A stretch of 46,099 nucleotides of DNA from a virus, in IMG/VR virus record IMGVR_UViG_3300028610_000578, positions 1-46,099 of that record; one strand, given 5' to 3'. Below the pieces are notes generated by a model. It ran no database searches. It saw only the letters and a list, made by a program, of their open reading frames with translations, and was not told where the DNA came from. Position numbers and translations under genes: made by a program. Below, piece after piece: positions 18,068 to 26,400 of the stretch (position 1 is its first letter; every line of letters starts with the position of its first letter).

Positions 18068-19696
18068 TCATTTGGAATCCTCTTCCGCCGAGCCGCCTGG
18101 CGTATTGGTCTGATAATGGAAATCAATCTCCATGAGACAGGCATCGTCATCGTAAGTATCTGAGCCTGCGGGCGTGTCGCTCTCGTTGGCGTCTCTGTAA
18201 ACATGCACAAATAGCCCGGATGATATAGTTTTTGTAGTTCCTGTCAAATCAGCCATATCATGCATTTGGTGTTTGTACTGAGTACCGTCTGCGGCATCGG
18301 GAACGGCATTAACTATCAATGTAGAACCGAATGTCGCATCAATATTCTCCCATTCCGTTTCTGTTATCCATGCCACATTGCCAATACCAGTATCAACAGG
18401 GAACCAGTGCAGGTGAAGCTCAATATCTGTAGACTCTTTGAATGCATGGGGAACTTGAGTAGCAAAGTAAAGCTCCTCATCCGTATTTTTATCAAAGCAA
18501 TATGTTCCTACCGCATTGCTTACTGCTCCTGTCACAAAATCGGGGATAGCCGCACCTGGTTTGCCCGTAACCGCTGGCATCCTCAAGTCATCCCACCTTG
18601 GAGAGTTGAGCACGAACACCTGGGCCTCAACAGCATTCACAAAGTTGCTGTCGGGGGTTCCAACGCCTACGCCAAGATTATCGTTGGTATCATCCCAGAA
18701 CAGATTGGCGTTATCCTCTACTGTCATGCCAGTGGAATTGATAAATACGATTGAGCCGCTTGTCAGCAAAGGCCCACTGAGTTCATTGAAATATGCCTGA
18801 TTAATGGGATTGACCCAGATGATGCCTTCGTTTGCACTTATTCGCAAAGCAATACCCATAAATATCTTTCTCTCTGAACCTGTGGGCGCAACATTGGTCA
18901 ATTCTCCGTCTGTATTGCCAACATATATTCTATCGGCTACGTTCCAAGATTCGCTAAAAGGCGTACCTGTGGTATCGAGTTCCCTTACCAACCCGAATAC
19001 CGTTACATATCCGAACTGGTTATTGCCGATGATTTCCGTAGTTATCCCGATAGAGCCTGCTGTTGCGGGGGCGGCAGCGTTCGCCAATCCAAATTCAGGG
19101 AAGCTGCCTGTTCCACCACTTATCCTAACGGCTGTCCCATTCGCAAGAGAAGCGCCTGTTGTGTTCTTGCCACGAACAAGCATCTCCTGCCCCATCTGAA
19201 GACAAACAATGCTTCCCTTAAGACCGAGATTGTTCGTACCATCCGTGTCATTCCAAAACATTTTGCCTTCTTCACATGGAATTCCATCGGTAGTATTGAA
19301 CATTATGTATCCGACATCAGTCAAAGGGTTGTCTTGCATGTCAATACTGCCTTCGACTGCGGTGGTGCCATTGAGAATAGCATCGACAAGCGTGGCATTA
19401 AGCATGTCCTCACCGCCGCTATTGGTAATGAGGATGCCCGATATATTGGGAAGCAAGAGGATATTATTTGCCGTGGGATCCACTGCCTTCAAGAGAGCCT
19501 CAAACTGGTCGCTTGTGACCCCCTCAAAAACAGCGGAATTAACCCACACGACACGCCATGACTGATCGTTTTTGCCTAAACGCCCATTCTTATCTCCGTA
19601 TCCAGGAAGCCATTCCTGCTCGGAGAAAGCCAAGGGCGCAACAACGAGCATCGCCAATATGACTAAGGCTATGACTTTAAATACATGGCGTTTCAT
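18068..19696 (-). CDS. Fibre-like protein 1 with Sec signal peptide, 542 aa
   Basis: Residues 1-25 form a signal peptide (basic MKRH, a hydrophobic run, cleavage near AFS). Residues 26-90 are a module shared with the fibre-like proteins at 19979-21262 and 21309-23210, with PGYGDKNGRLG, SWR and LLLPN. The C-terminal 170 residues carry a phage structural motif from WDDLRMP through DIELHLHWFP to EIDFHYQTN. Such proteins are normally cytoplasmic until assembly, so a signal peptide is odd. It could be secreted, or the helix could have another role. The start overlaps the CXXCH protein's stop (ATGA). Confidence 0.78.
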   Translation of the reverse strand: MKRHVFKVIALVILAMLVVAPLAFSEQEWLPGYGDKNGRLGKNDQSWRVVWVNSAVFEGVTSDQFEALLKAVDPTANNILLLPNISGILITNSGGEDMLNATLVDAILNGTTAVEGSIDMQDNPLTDVGYIMFNTTDGIPCEEGKMFWNDTDGTNNLGLKGSIVCLQMGQEMLVRGKNTTGASLANGTAVRISGGTGSFPEFGLANAAAPATAGSIGITTEIIGNNQFGYVTVFGLVRELDTTGTPFSESWNVADRIYVGNTDGELTNVAPTGSERKIFMGIALRISANEGIIWVNPINQAYFNELSGPLLTSGSIVFINSTGMTVEDNANLFWDDTNDNLGVGVGTPDSNFVNAVEAQVFVLNSPRWDDLRMPAVTGKPGAAIPDFVTGAVSNAVGTYCFDKNTDEELYFATQVPHAFKESTDIELHLHWFPVDTGIGNVAWITETEWENIDATFGSTLIVNAVPDAADGTQYKHQMHDMADLTGTTKTISSGLFVHVYRDANESDTPAGSDTYDDDACLMEIDFHYQTNTPGGSAEEDSK

Positions 19697-20013
19697 TTGT
19701 ACCTACCTTCGTGGCAAGCGGTGCATATGCCATTAAATGAGCTTGGCTTTGCTACCATATCCTCTTTGGCATAAACACGGTCATATGTGAACAGGTAAGA
19801 CTCCGTGCGCATATTCCTGTTCTTGGTCACGCCAAGGAAGCCTGTAAGCTCTCTGTACATGTCTGTACGCCCGGCCTTGTACATACCCGCACCCCCTGCC
19901 CTGTAAGCGAACATATGCGACGCGCTCAAGGAAAAAAACAGCAACGGCACGCAAAATGCCGCTATGATATTTCGCGTTTTACGGCTCAAGTACTGGAACC
20001 CTGTAAACAGCAT
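19693..20013 (-). CDS. Exported protein with C-terminal CXXCH haem-binding motif, 106 aa
   Basis: The ATG at 20013 is chosen because GAGGG lies eight bases upstream. Residues 1-36 make a signal peptide or anchor: SRKTR, then IIAAFCVPLLFFSLSA, with cleavage possible near MFA. The mature chain is Tyr/Arg-rich and ends FNGICTACHEGRYK. CTACH is a classic c-type haem attachment site, and attachment takes place in the periplasm, matching the signal. Only one motif is present, five residues from the C-terminus, so it could also be a truncated host-derived multihaem protein or a metal site. It overlaps the upstream fibre gene by 35 bases. Confidence 0.72.
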   Translation of the reverse strand: MLFTGFQYLSRKTRNIIAAFCVPLLFFSLSASHMFAYRAGGAGMYKAGRTDMYRELTGFLGVTKNRNMRTESYLFTYDRVYAKEDMVAKPSSFNGICTACHEGRYK

Positions 20014-21262
20014 ATGCATGACCCTCAACAACAGCGGCGGCAATGAGTGTCACAGTAAGGGTCGTGGTTGTTATTGACGTGCCATTAACCACCTCTGTAT
20101 CCACATTGGCAAATGGAATAGCGGCCCAGTTGAACGCACCAGATGTAACTGTAGCAGTTCCAGAAGTCGATCCATTTTGTATTGACACGGTAACATAGGA
20201 AAGATTAGTTTCCGCAAGGCCCATCGAGTTGGCTGTCACTGAGGTAGCCACTACACCCGTATTTGCCATAGTCCCGGTAATGGGGCCTGTAAGGGTATGT
20301 GATACCGCATCCCATGAGCCACCGGCAGCATCAGTAGCTGCCTGAACGTATCCGTCTGTCACGGTAGCAAAGTCCACGGCTGTACCGTCCACCTGATTCA
20401 CAGTCACAGCAAGGTCGCCACCACCGCCCATTGTGCCAGTTGCATCGCCAGAGAGTGTATGGGAGAAAGAGTTCCAGATTGACCCATCGGCTATTTGAAT
20501 ATTTCCTGATACCTTTGTAGCGAAATCAACATCCACATTGTCAATCGCACTAACAGTCGTAGCAACAGCACCCGTGTTGGTCATGGTCCCGGTGACATCT
20601 CCGGTAAGCGTGTGGGCTGCGGCAATCCAGGAACCCCCGGCTGCATCGGTGGCTATTTGTAGGTTGGCATCGGTAGGCGAACCAAAGGCGACGGCTGTGC
20701 CATCAACTTGCCCGACAACTGTGGCGAGGCTACCAGTATTAGCCATAGTGCCCGTTACATCTCCCGTGAGAGCGTGGGTATCAGGGGCCCATCCATCGCT
20801 TGCGTTATAGACCATCATCTGACCGTCAGTGCCTGCCTCGATGGTTGTCACGCCTGCGTTTGTGATGCCAATGTCGCCCGTAACCAATTGAGGATCAGCA
20901 AGCCCGTCAGAGCCGCCTATCCATATCTGAGTATCGGCAAGAGGTAGAGAGGTGATCCCTCCCCCGCCCGTGGATAAGAGCTCGCCTGATTCGTCAGGAA
21001 GCGTGAGCCTGTTGGTTCCTGAAGGGTCTGACGCGCTTAGACATGTTTCATTTCCATCGCTTGTCGGGCCTTCCATGCAGAGGGTATTGATAAACCCTAT
21101 GCGCCAGGACTGCCCGTCCTTGCCAAGTCTGCCGTTCTTGTCGCCATAACCCGGCAACCAGTCCTGCTCCGCTGCCGCGAACCCTGCAAAAGCAAAGATC
21201 ATCGCCAGTAAAACTACTGCTACTATTCTTCCGTAACCTTTGCCCTTCTTCTTCTTACCCAT
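19979..21262 (-). CDS. Fibre-like protein 2 with Sec signal peptide and tandem repeats, 427 aa
   Basis: A basic start (MGKKKKGKGYGR) and a hydrophobic run lead to a signal-peptidase site after FAAA (residue 31). Residues 32-96 are the fibre N-terminal module shared with the two other fibre-like genes. Residues 158-345 hold about four degenerate repeats of 45-50 residues built on HTLTGDVTGTM and VDGTAVDFA, likely a trimeric beta shaft. The end is a small hydrophobic beta domain. GGAG precedes the ATG. Confidence 0.78.
   Translation of the reverse strand: MGKKKKGKGYGRIVAVVLLAMIFAFAGFAAAEQDWLPGYGDKNGRLGKDGQSWRIGFINTLCMEGPTSDGNETCLSASDPSGTNRLTLPDESGELLSTGGGGITSLPLADTQIWIGGSDGLADPQLVTGDIGITNAGVTTIEAGTDGQMMVYNASDGWAPDTHALTGDVTGTMANTGSLATVVGQVDGTAVAFGSPTDANLQIATDAAGGSWIAAAHTLTGDVTGTMTNTGAVATTVSAIDNVDVDFATKVSGNIQIADGSIWNSFSHTLSGDATGTMGGGGDLAVTVNQVDGTAVDFATVTDGYVQAATDAAGGSWDAVSHTLTGPITGTMANTGVVATSVTANSMGLAETNLSYVTVSIQNGSTSGTATVTSGAFNWAAIPFANVDTEVVNGTSITTTTLTVTLIAAAVVEGHAYAVYRVPVLEP
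20228..20791 (-). repeat. Tandem coding repeats in fibre-like protein 2
   Basis: Four degenerate repeats encode 45-50 residues each. Each has a TW/HTLTG-like start, GTM, a hydrophobic Val step and an VDGTAV-like end, two of them including ATDAAGGSW. They fit shaft repeats of phage fibres and may change copy number by recombination. Confidence 0.75.
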
Positions 21263-21308
21263 CTTCTTCTCCTTTTGCTTCGTTATTATTCAGTTCATAC
21301 GTTCCTGT

Positions 21309-23210
21309 TTATGGAATTGTCCATCCCGGAACAGCGATTACAGTCCCGTTGATTTTCATAGGAAACCAAATAACAGGGTTGGCTGCCCCTGGTGCGTTTG
21401 TGAGTGTGCCTGTAGCTGCCCCCGCCTTGTCTGTCTGGTTCGATAACATGAGGCCTTCATCTGTTGGTATCAGGAGTTTATCTCCAACACCAAGTTCAAG
21501 CTGGCCCACATCGCCGCGCAAGAGCTTGGCATCCCTCGCATCAGTTCCGTTGCCCCATTCATGCGTACCATCGCCCAATATAGCAAATCTATCCGCAGCA
21601 TCACCCTCCTGTTTTACTGTATACCCAGTATCAGTACCAGAAAGAGCTAGCCATTCCGGGCCTGAAAATACTGGCTTCGTTCTGACAAGCTGTTGAGGGG
21701 TTGAAGAGCCGGGCGCGTTGGCAAAGGCTGTGTTTATAGTTCCATAGATATTCTCACCGCCATCAAAGAGAGTGCCATTGTCGGCTATGTTGGCAATGTA
21801 ATCAGTTCCCCCAACAAAGCTACAGTTGTTGAAGAATATTTGCCCCGTGTCCACTATATCGAAATAGATAGCTGAAGCCGCGCCTGAAGATGTAAAGGCT
21901 ACATTGTCAACAGTAATCGGCCCCACGGTTGCGCCTGCCACGACACTATTATCGAGGTCTGTCTGAATGGCTATCTGAGTGCCAAACCCTGCGCGTGTTG
22001 CGATGTTCCCACCGATTATACTGAAATCCCCTGCTTTGACTAAAACAATGGCTACAGTATCCGTGGAATTGCGCTCAAATATTGGCGCAATAAAATCATT
22101 ATTAAACGGTTTGTCTACGGTTAAAAAGCCGGGGGTCGGTACTGACTGTTGGGACACAAGGGCATAATCACCAGCATCAAAGTTGTCAAGCTCGAACTTG
22201 TTAAATACATTGCCAGCAGCCGATGCATCTATTGTCATTGCATTGCCACCAGCAGGGTTTAGGGATGCCACACTTTCCCAATAACAGTTCTGTGAAGCCA
22301 TTATCCATATGCCGTGCTCAGTACACGCGTCAACGCGCAATGAGTTATGCGCTCTTTGCACACACTTGTATTCCTTGAAGCCTATTTTTGCAATGGAGTT
22401 GCCGTCTATCTCCACGTTCTCAACGATGATGTCGTAGCCACCAGTTGTTAGAGCACTGTAGAAATGAACCATCCCCCTCTGAAGATAATTGGCATGAGTG
22501 CCTATGAGTGGATCATCTTGCTCTACATAGCCTGCTATCGCCTTGATTGTCCAATCCCTGATGCCGACAGTGTAAGGAATAGTCGTAGGGGCTTTGACTG
22601 CCATTATTTCCTCACGCCCCGGCCCTACCACAATACCGTCCCGTCCATTGAAGGCATCAACAGCGGCTTGTAAGGCAGTTGCCATGTCGGTTGTACCTGG
22701 GGTAGTGTTTGCTTGCCACCAGTGAGGGAAGACCTCATTGCCCGAATTGAACTCAACCACGCCTGACCCGCTGAATATCTGGTAACGCCCTGCCTCTGGT
22801 ATCGGCATGGTAAGTGTCTTTGCCGCTGTGATAACAAATGACCCGCCCCGGACTACCTTGATGGTTATCGTGTTGGGTATCGTGGTGTCCTCGGTAATGG
22901 CTATCGCTGTGGTGATAAGGAGCGTTTGACCCGCTGCGGCTGTTATGGCATCGGCGAAGTCATCGAACGCGCTGGCATCAATGGCTGACATGAGCGTGCC
23001 CGTGGTATTGGGAAGCAATAAGGTGTTATCAGCAGTGGGGTCAATGGCCTGCAATATAGTTTCGAAGAGGTCAGACGTGCTGCCCTCAAAGCCGATAAGG
23101 GTAGACCAAACCGCTCTCCATGAACGCCCCTTGTTGCCTATGGTGCCATGAGGGTCGCCATTGCCGATGCCTGGGCTAAACTGCTGTTCTGATCTTGTCC
23201 GATTTGCCAT
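21309..23210 (-). CDS. Tail spike with beta-helix (pectate-lyase-like) body, 633 aa
   Basis: Residues 8-74 are the shared fibre module (PGIGNGDPHG, SWRAVW, FEGSTSD, LLLPN), here without any signal peptide. Residues about 150-470 read as a parallel beta-helix: an FPHWWQA entry, ALQAAVDAF, repeated Asn/Gly turns and IDG/NNC rungs. The C-terminal part with LLRGDVGQLELG resembles trimerisation tips. It is likely the receptor-binding spike, possibly a depolymerase, although no catalytic set could be fixed by eye. The start shares its A with the previous TAA. Confidence 0.82.
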   Translation of the reverse strand: MANRTRSEQQFSPGIGNGDPHGTIGNKGRSWRAVWSTLIGFEGSTSDLFETILQAIDPTADNTLLLPNTTGTLMSAIDASAFDDFADAITAAAGQTLLITTAIAITEDTTIPNTITIKVVRGGSFVITAAKTLTMPIPEAGRYQIFSGSGVVEFNSGNEVFPHWWQANTTPGTTDMATALQAAVDAFNGRDGIVVGPGREEIMAVKAPTTIPYTVGIRDWTIKAIAGYVEQDDPLIGTHANYLQRGMVHFYSALTTGGYDIIVENVEIDGNSIAKIGFKEYKCVQRAHNSLRVDACTEHGIWIMASQNCYWESVASLNPAGGNAMTIDASAAGNVFNKFELDNFDAGDYALVSQQSVPTPGFLTVDKPFNNDFIAPIFERNSTDTVAIVLVKAGDFSIIGGNIATRAGFGTQIAIQTDLDNSVVAGATVGPITVDNVAFTSSGAASAIYFDIVDTGQIFFNNCSFVGGTDYIANIADNGTLFDGGENIYGTINTAFANAPGSSTPQQLVRTKPVFSGPEWLALSGTDTGYTVKQEGDAADRFAILGDGTHEWGNGTDARDAKLLRGDVGQLELGVGDKLLIPTDEGLMLSNQTDKAGAATGTLTNAPGAANPVIWFPMKINGTVIAVPGWTIP

Positions 23211-23353
23211 TATTCCTTCCCGAATATCTTGCTAAACGCTCGATGCTCGAAGGTATCTTCCTTCTTTGCCTTGGCCCTGCGCTGCTTCTTCGCGTTCGAC
23301 TTGGCAACGTTCTTGTTGCTGCTCTTAGGTCTGGTAAACTTGGTCTTTGCCAT
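23210..23353 (-). CDS. Small very basic protein, 47 aa
   Basis: The frame from 23353 runs to a TAA that shares a base with the spike ATG (TAATG). About 16 of 47 residues are Lys or Arg, with KSNAKKQRRAKAKK in the middle, so nucleic-acid binding is likely. GAGGGG-like sequence does not precede it closely, and coupling to the upstream stop (TAA, one base, ATG) probably sets the start. Function is unknown. Confidence 0.65.
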   Translation of the reverse strand: MAKTKFTRPKSSNKNVAKSNAKKQRRAKAKKEDTFEHRAFSKIFGKE

Positions 23354-23354
23354 G

Positions 23355-23777
23355 TTAGATACCCCTCGTAAGTAGTGTTGATATATTGCTGGCCCGCTGC
23401 GTCCTGGCCCCGGTAACGCGGCTTATCAGCTTGCGCCTCTGGTTCCCCAATGTTGTCAAGCGCCCGGCAATGTCTTTCTGCTGCTTCGCCCTGATTTGCT
23501 CCGGGGTGAGGTCGAGGCTGCTTTTATCGCGCCTGGGCTTCAGGCCGGTTAATCCCGTATCTTGTCCCGTGTCCGGCTCTGTGCCACTCAGCGTGTCGAG
23601 CAATGACTTCTTGCCGCTCTTAATGTCGAGAAAGTCAATCCCGCCCGCTATATTCAGATCCTTTATCCTGTTGCTTAGCTCGGACAAGGAGAGCCGTTGC
23701 AGGGATGTTGGTGTCTTCTTCTTCGTGGCAGTAGGCCCGGATGGATTAAGACCCAGGAAGTTGGTTAATATGCTCAT
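23355..23777 (-). CDS. Hypothetical protein after terL, 140 aa
   Basis: A charged, mostly helical protein with a Ser/Thr/Lys-rich N-terminus, an acidic middle with TEPDTGQDTG and a basic Gln/Arg-rich C-terminal helix (GNQRRKLISRVTGARTQRA). No family was recognised. The ATG overlaps the end of terL, and the gene is followed by the small basic protein. A role around packaging or head completion is possible by position only. Confidence 0.7.
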   Translation of the reverse strand: MSILTNFLGLNPSGPTATKKKTPTSLQRLSLSELSNRIKDLNIAGGIDFLDIKSGKKSLLDTLSGTEPDTGQDTGLTGLKPRRDKSSLDLTPEQIRAKQQKDIAGRLTTLGNQRRKLISRVTGARTQRASNISTLLTRGI

Positions 23778-25180
23778 CGTCCACCCCTCTTGAGTGCTTC
23801 CCTCCGCTCCCCATACGGGTCAGAGGCTTTATACCGTGTTACCGCAACGCCGCTATTCACGCGCCTTTTAAGCTCGGAGCGTACCTCGTTGACCTTGTGA
23901 GACAGGGCCATGTACCTGAAGGCATCGGCGGCGTGAGTTGACCAATCCTTCTGAGGGTTATCGCGGAAGCACTTGTGAATGTCATCCCATGCCGTGTGAT
24001 AGTTCTTGAGCGCGTGAATACCCTCTTTACACCTCACCTCATCAAACCAGCACAAGGGGATTGTCTGGCGCACGGCCTCGATACCCTCCGCGATGCTCTC
24101 ATTCGGCACTATCTGGAAGTCAAAGCCCATCTTCTTGGCGGTGTCCTTCCTCGACACACCGGAGGTTAGCTCTCTCACCTCTATATCATGGGGGGCCCAG
24201 TGGTTGCCGTACACGTATCCATGCTCTAACCCCTTGGCCTGTAACATGTTGAAATAGTGGCTCAAACCCTCATTGTTGTTCTTGTAGAAGTCAATAACCC
24301 GTATCTCTTTAGGGCTCCGCAACGTCTGTATGAACCATATCGCTGTGGGGTCTTTTATCCCCAAATCCCAATATGTGTCTACTGGCAACATGGGGTCGAA
24401 GTCTACCCTGCGGATACGTCCGCTCTCATGCGCGGCCTTCATTTGCTTGCCAAAGTATGCCCCGGAGTTCGCGGCGGTGAATGAGCAACAATACTCTTGC
24501 TCTATCAGGTCTTCGCTCATGCCGGAGTCGCGCTCCTCTTGAATGTCGGCCTCAGTCAATGTGCCTGTATCCGTCCACTTGAGCAATTCGCTGAACCATT
24601 TGGGGTTGTTCTGGGCCATCTGGTAGAGCTCGTACCCGTGATTCTCTCCCCTTGGCGTGAAGTTGAACACGGCCCACCCCTTGTTCTCTCGTAATATAGG
24701 CCTGATATGATCCCAGGCGGCGGGGTTCTGTAATGAATACTCAGAGAATACGCAGCCTCGCGGGTTCGTTCCCATCTTGGAGTCGAACTTATCAAGGCCG
24801 ATGATCTGAATGATTGACCCGTTTGTGAGCGTTATCTTCATTTCTGACTTGTTCGGCACGCCCTGTATAAGCTGCTCTGGTATGTGCTCAAGGAACTTAA
24901 TACCCTTTTCTCCGCCTGGGCCGTCCTTGCCACGTCCATCCCATATGACCATGCGGCCCTGCTTATAGGTCGGGAAGAAGTAGTAATAGTTGCCTACTTT
25001 CTCCACGGCCTCTTTAATCATGTAATTCCAGCACACGGTATCCTTGCCATACCTGCGATGCCATACGAGGCACGCTCTGTCCATGCCAGCGTCCATAGCC
25101 TCAAGGAATGGGAGTTGACGATCCCTGGGGTCGAATAGGTGGGGAACGTCTATGACGAGCTTTTCAGCTACTGCTGGCAT
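23774..25180 (-). CDS. terL: Terminase large subunit, 468 aa
   Basis: The packaging motor ATPase and nuclease. Walker A is HRRYGKDT at 41-48. Walker B is CVFSEY near 143-148, with Glu as the catalytic residue. RNase-H-like nuclease acidic residues are Asp272 (WDLG), Asp332 (APHD) and Asp419 (HAADAF). The start at 25180 has GGAGG seven bases upstream. An in-frame start 36 bases earlier lies in the previous gene. Length is on the short side but all motifs are present. It is coupled to the upstream zinc-ribbon gene by TAATG. Confidence 0.94.
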   Translation of the reverse strand: MPAVAEKLVIDVPHLFDPRDRQLPFLEAMDAGMDRACLVWHRRYGKDTVCWNYMIKEAVEKVGNYYYFFPTYKQGRMVIWDGRGKDGPGGEKGIKFLEHIPEQLIQGVPNKSEMKITLTNGSIIQIIGLDKFDSKMGTNPRGCVFSEYSLQNPAAWDHIRPILRENKGWAVFNFTPRGENHGYELYQMAQNNPKWFSELLKWTDTGTLTEADIQEERDSGMSEDLIEQEYCCSFTAANSGAYFGKQMKAAHESGRIRRVDFDPMLPVDTYWDLGIKDPTAIWFIQTLRSPKEIRVIDFYKNNNEGLSHYFNMLQAKGLEHGYVYGNHWAPHDIEVRELTSGVSRKDTAKKMGFDFQIVPNESIAEGIEAVRQTIPLCWFDEVRCKEGIHALKNYHTAWDDIHKCFRDNPQKDWSTHAADAFRYMALSHKVNEVRSELKRRVNSGVAVTRYKASDPYGERREALKRGGR

Positions 25181-25338
25181 TAAACATCCTCCAAGGTAAG
25201 GCCGCACCACGGGCAATGTTTTCTTTCGTGGTAATCTCTGAGGTTCATGTAATACTCATGCCTGTCGAATGTTATGGTTTCCGGTATATTCTCCATTGTT
25301 CCCCGCCACTCAGGGCAATCGCACCATTTCAGGCTCAT
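25180..25338 (-). CDS. Small Cys-rich protein before terL, 52 aa
   Basis: Two Cys pairs (CDC near residues 6-8 and CPWC near 42-45) with a His-rich spacer suggest a zinc ribbon. GAGGGGG lies about seven bases before the ATG. Start and stop overlap both neighbours (ATGA, TAATG). Short zinc proteins beside terminase genes are common in phages, but no function can be assigned. Confidence 0.78.
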   Translation of the reverse strand: MSLKWCDCPEWRGTMENIPETITFDRHEYYMNLRDYHERKHCPWCGLTLEDV

Positions 25339-25484
25339 CGTTGCCCCCTCGGATGGACATGCCTACTTGGATTGGGCTGGACAATGAACGGGAGTATAAT
25401 ATTCTTCTTCCCTCTGGCTTTGAGCTTGATACCCTGCTTGATCTGGCGCCTACACTCGCGCTTAAATATACGGTTAATGCTCAT
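25335..25484 (-). CDS. Small basic protein between terS and terL, 49 aa
   Basis: The sequence is basic with an N-terminal helix (IFKRECRRQIKQGIKLKARGKK), a hydrophobic ILPFIV strand and a His/Arg-rich tail. GAGG precedes the ATG, and both ends overlap neighbouring genes as ATGA. No family was recognised. Its inclusion in the coupled terS-terL chain points to a packaging-related or regulatory role. Confidence 0.72.
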   Translation of the reverse strand: MSINRIFKRECRRQIKQGIKLKARGKKNIILPFIVQPNPSRHVHPRGQR

Positions 25485-25648
25485 ATCCTCACCTCTGGAA
25501 CTTCATGAGGCTTCTCAAGGGCTGCCTTCTGTTCCGCACTCATGTAGAGTATGCATGCACCTACTTTGTGCGGCTCTGGCTTGGCCCATATTCCGAGCCA
25601 TTGCATGAATCGCAAGTGCCACACGCGCCAAGGTACGAATATAGTCAT
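25481..25648 (-). CDS. Small Trp-rich protein after terS, 55 aa
   Basis: The start at 25648 shares its A with the terS stop (TGATG) and has GGGGAAG upstream. A longer in-frame reading lies within terS and is not used. The N-terminal 24 residues are aromatic and basic (FVPWRVWHLRFMQWLGIW), and the rest is helical. Possibly membrane-surface associated. Function is unknown. Confidence 0.7.
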   Translation of the reverse strand: MTIFVPWRVWHLRFMQWLGIWAKPEPHKVGACILYMSAEQKAALEKPHEVPEVRI

Positions 25649-26196
25649 CACTTCCCCTTCCCATACTTGACCACGTTCACGGTAACGTCTACCGCGCCGG
25701 AGATGTCTACCTTGTCTGTACATATCCCGTGGTGCTTCTCAAGCTCTTTAAGGGCTGGGATCTTGGGGTGGAGCTTGACCTTTGTCTTCAGCGTGGCGTT
25801 ACTGTCCTCCCCCTTGCCTGCTATCTCGGTAACCTCTACGCTCTCAATGGCTGCCATCGCGTCATCGTCAAGCTCGTCGGAGCTACGCGCGAAGGCCACA
25901 CCGGATTCGTTCCAGTGCATGACATCTCTCAAACGGCTGAACCCTATGCATTCGAGTTCCTTGATTACATCGTCTGCTGATTTGGTGGCACGCTTGGCTC
26001 TCTCGTCCTTGAGAATGGCTAACCGCTCCATCATCTCAACATTCTTCAACATGCGCTGACCAATGGAATATGAGGTCTTCTTGGAGTATCCCGCACGAAT
26101 GGCGGCCTGTGTAGCGTTGAAGTCAATGAGGTATTCCAGGCAGAACTGCTCTTGTTTAGCTGTGAGTTGCTTTGGGGCTGCTGTCCCTGTACTCAT
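25648..26196 (-). CDS. terS: Terminase small subunit (Terminase_2 family), 182 aa
   Basis: The N-terminus LTAKQEQFCLEYLIDFNATQ, followed by AAIRAGYSKKT, is the DNA-binding HTH signature of the Terminase_2 (XtmA-like) family. The protein selects viral DNA and hands it to the large subunit. The C-terminal half is acidic and helical, ending in a beta-like VDVTVNVVKYGKGK. No ribosome binding site precedes the ATG. Instead a sigma-70 promoter ends five bases before it, so translation is probably leaderless. It opens the late operon. Confidence 0.9.
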   Translation of the reverse strand: MSTGTAAPKQLTAKQEQFCLEYLIDFNATQAAIRAGYSKKTSYSIGQRMLKNVEMMERLAILKDERAKRATKSADDVIKELECIGFSRLRDVMHWNESGVAFARSSDELDDDAMAAIESVEVTEIAGKGEDSNATLKTKVKLHPKIPALKELEKHHGICTDKVDISGAVDVTVNVVKYGKGK

Positions 26197-26201
26197 GGGG
26201 C

Positions 26202-26230
26202 ATTTTACCCCATATGTGGGAGTATGTCAA
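26202..26230 (-). promoter_or_regulatory. Late sigma-70 promoter for the terminase operon
   Basis: On the - strand TTGACA (26230-26225), a 17-base spacer and TAAAAT (26207-26202) form a near-consensus promoter. The -10 ends five bases before the terS ATG, placing the start site at or next to the ATG. The spacer contains an imperfect palindrome around CATATG (CCCACATATGGGG on the - strand) that could bind a repressor or activator. Confidence 0.85.
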
Positions 26231-26260
26231 GGGGTGGTGGGGGATTATGCCTCAGTTTGT

Positions 26261-26394
26261 TGTCAGACAGGCAGTATGCATGTGCCGGTACCTGCACGCG
26301 CCCGCAGCCTCGATGCTGCAAGTCAATTGGAGTTTTCGCCTACGTTTTTAACCGTCCTCCTTGACGCTGTCTACATACAATATCCTGTCTGACA
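26261..26394 (-). ncRNA. Candidate structured RNA upstream of terS (multibranch, closed by 11-bp stem)
   Basis: Perfect 11-base inverted repeats (26261-26271 with 26384-26394) are extended by GTATG/CATAC (26274-26278 with 26374-26378) and close the element. Inside are an arm at 26322-26332 with 26357-26365 (nine pairs and a two-base bulge), a GCAGC/GCTGC hairpin at 26304-26319 and a GTGC/GCAC hairpin at 26282-26297. A promoter at 26401-26409 would start transcription at the first stem base. No terminator is seen, so it may read into terS. It may instead be a DNA pac site. Confidence 0.5.
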
Positions 26395-26400
26395 GTGTTT

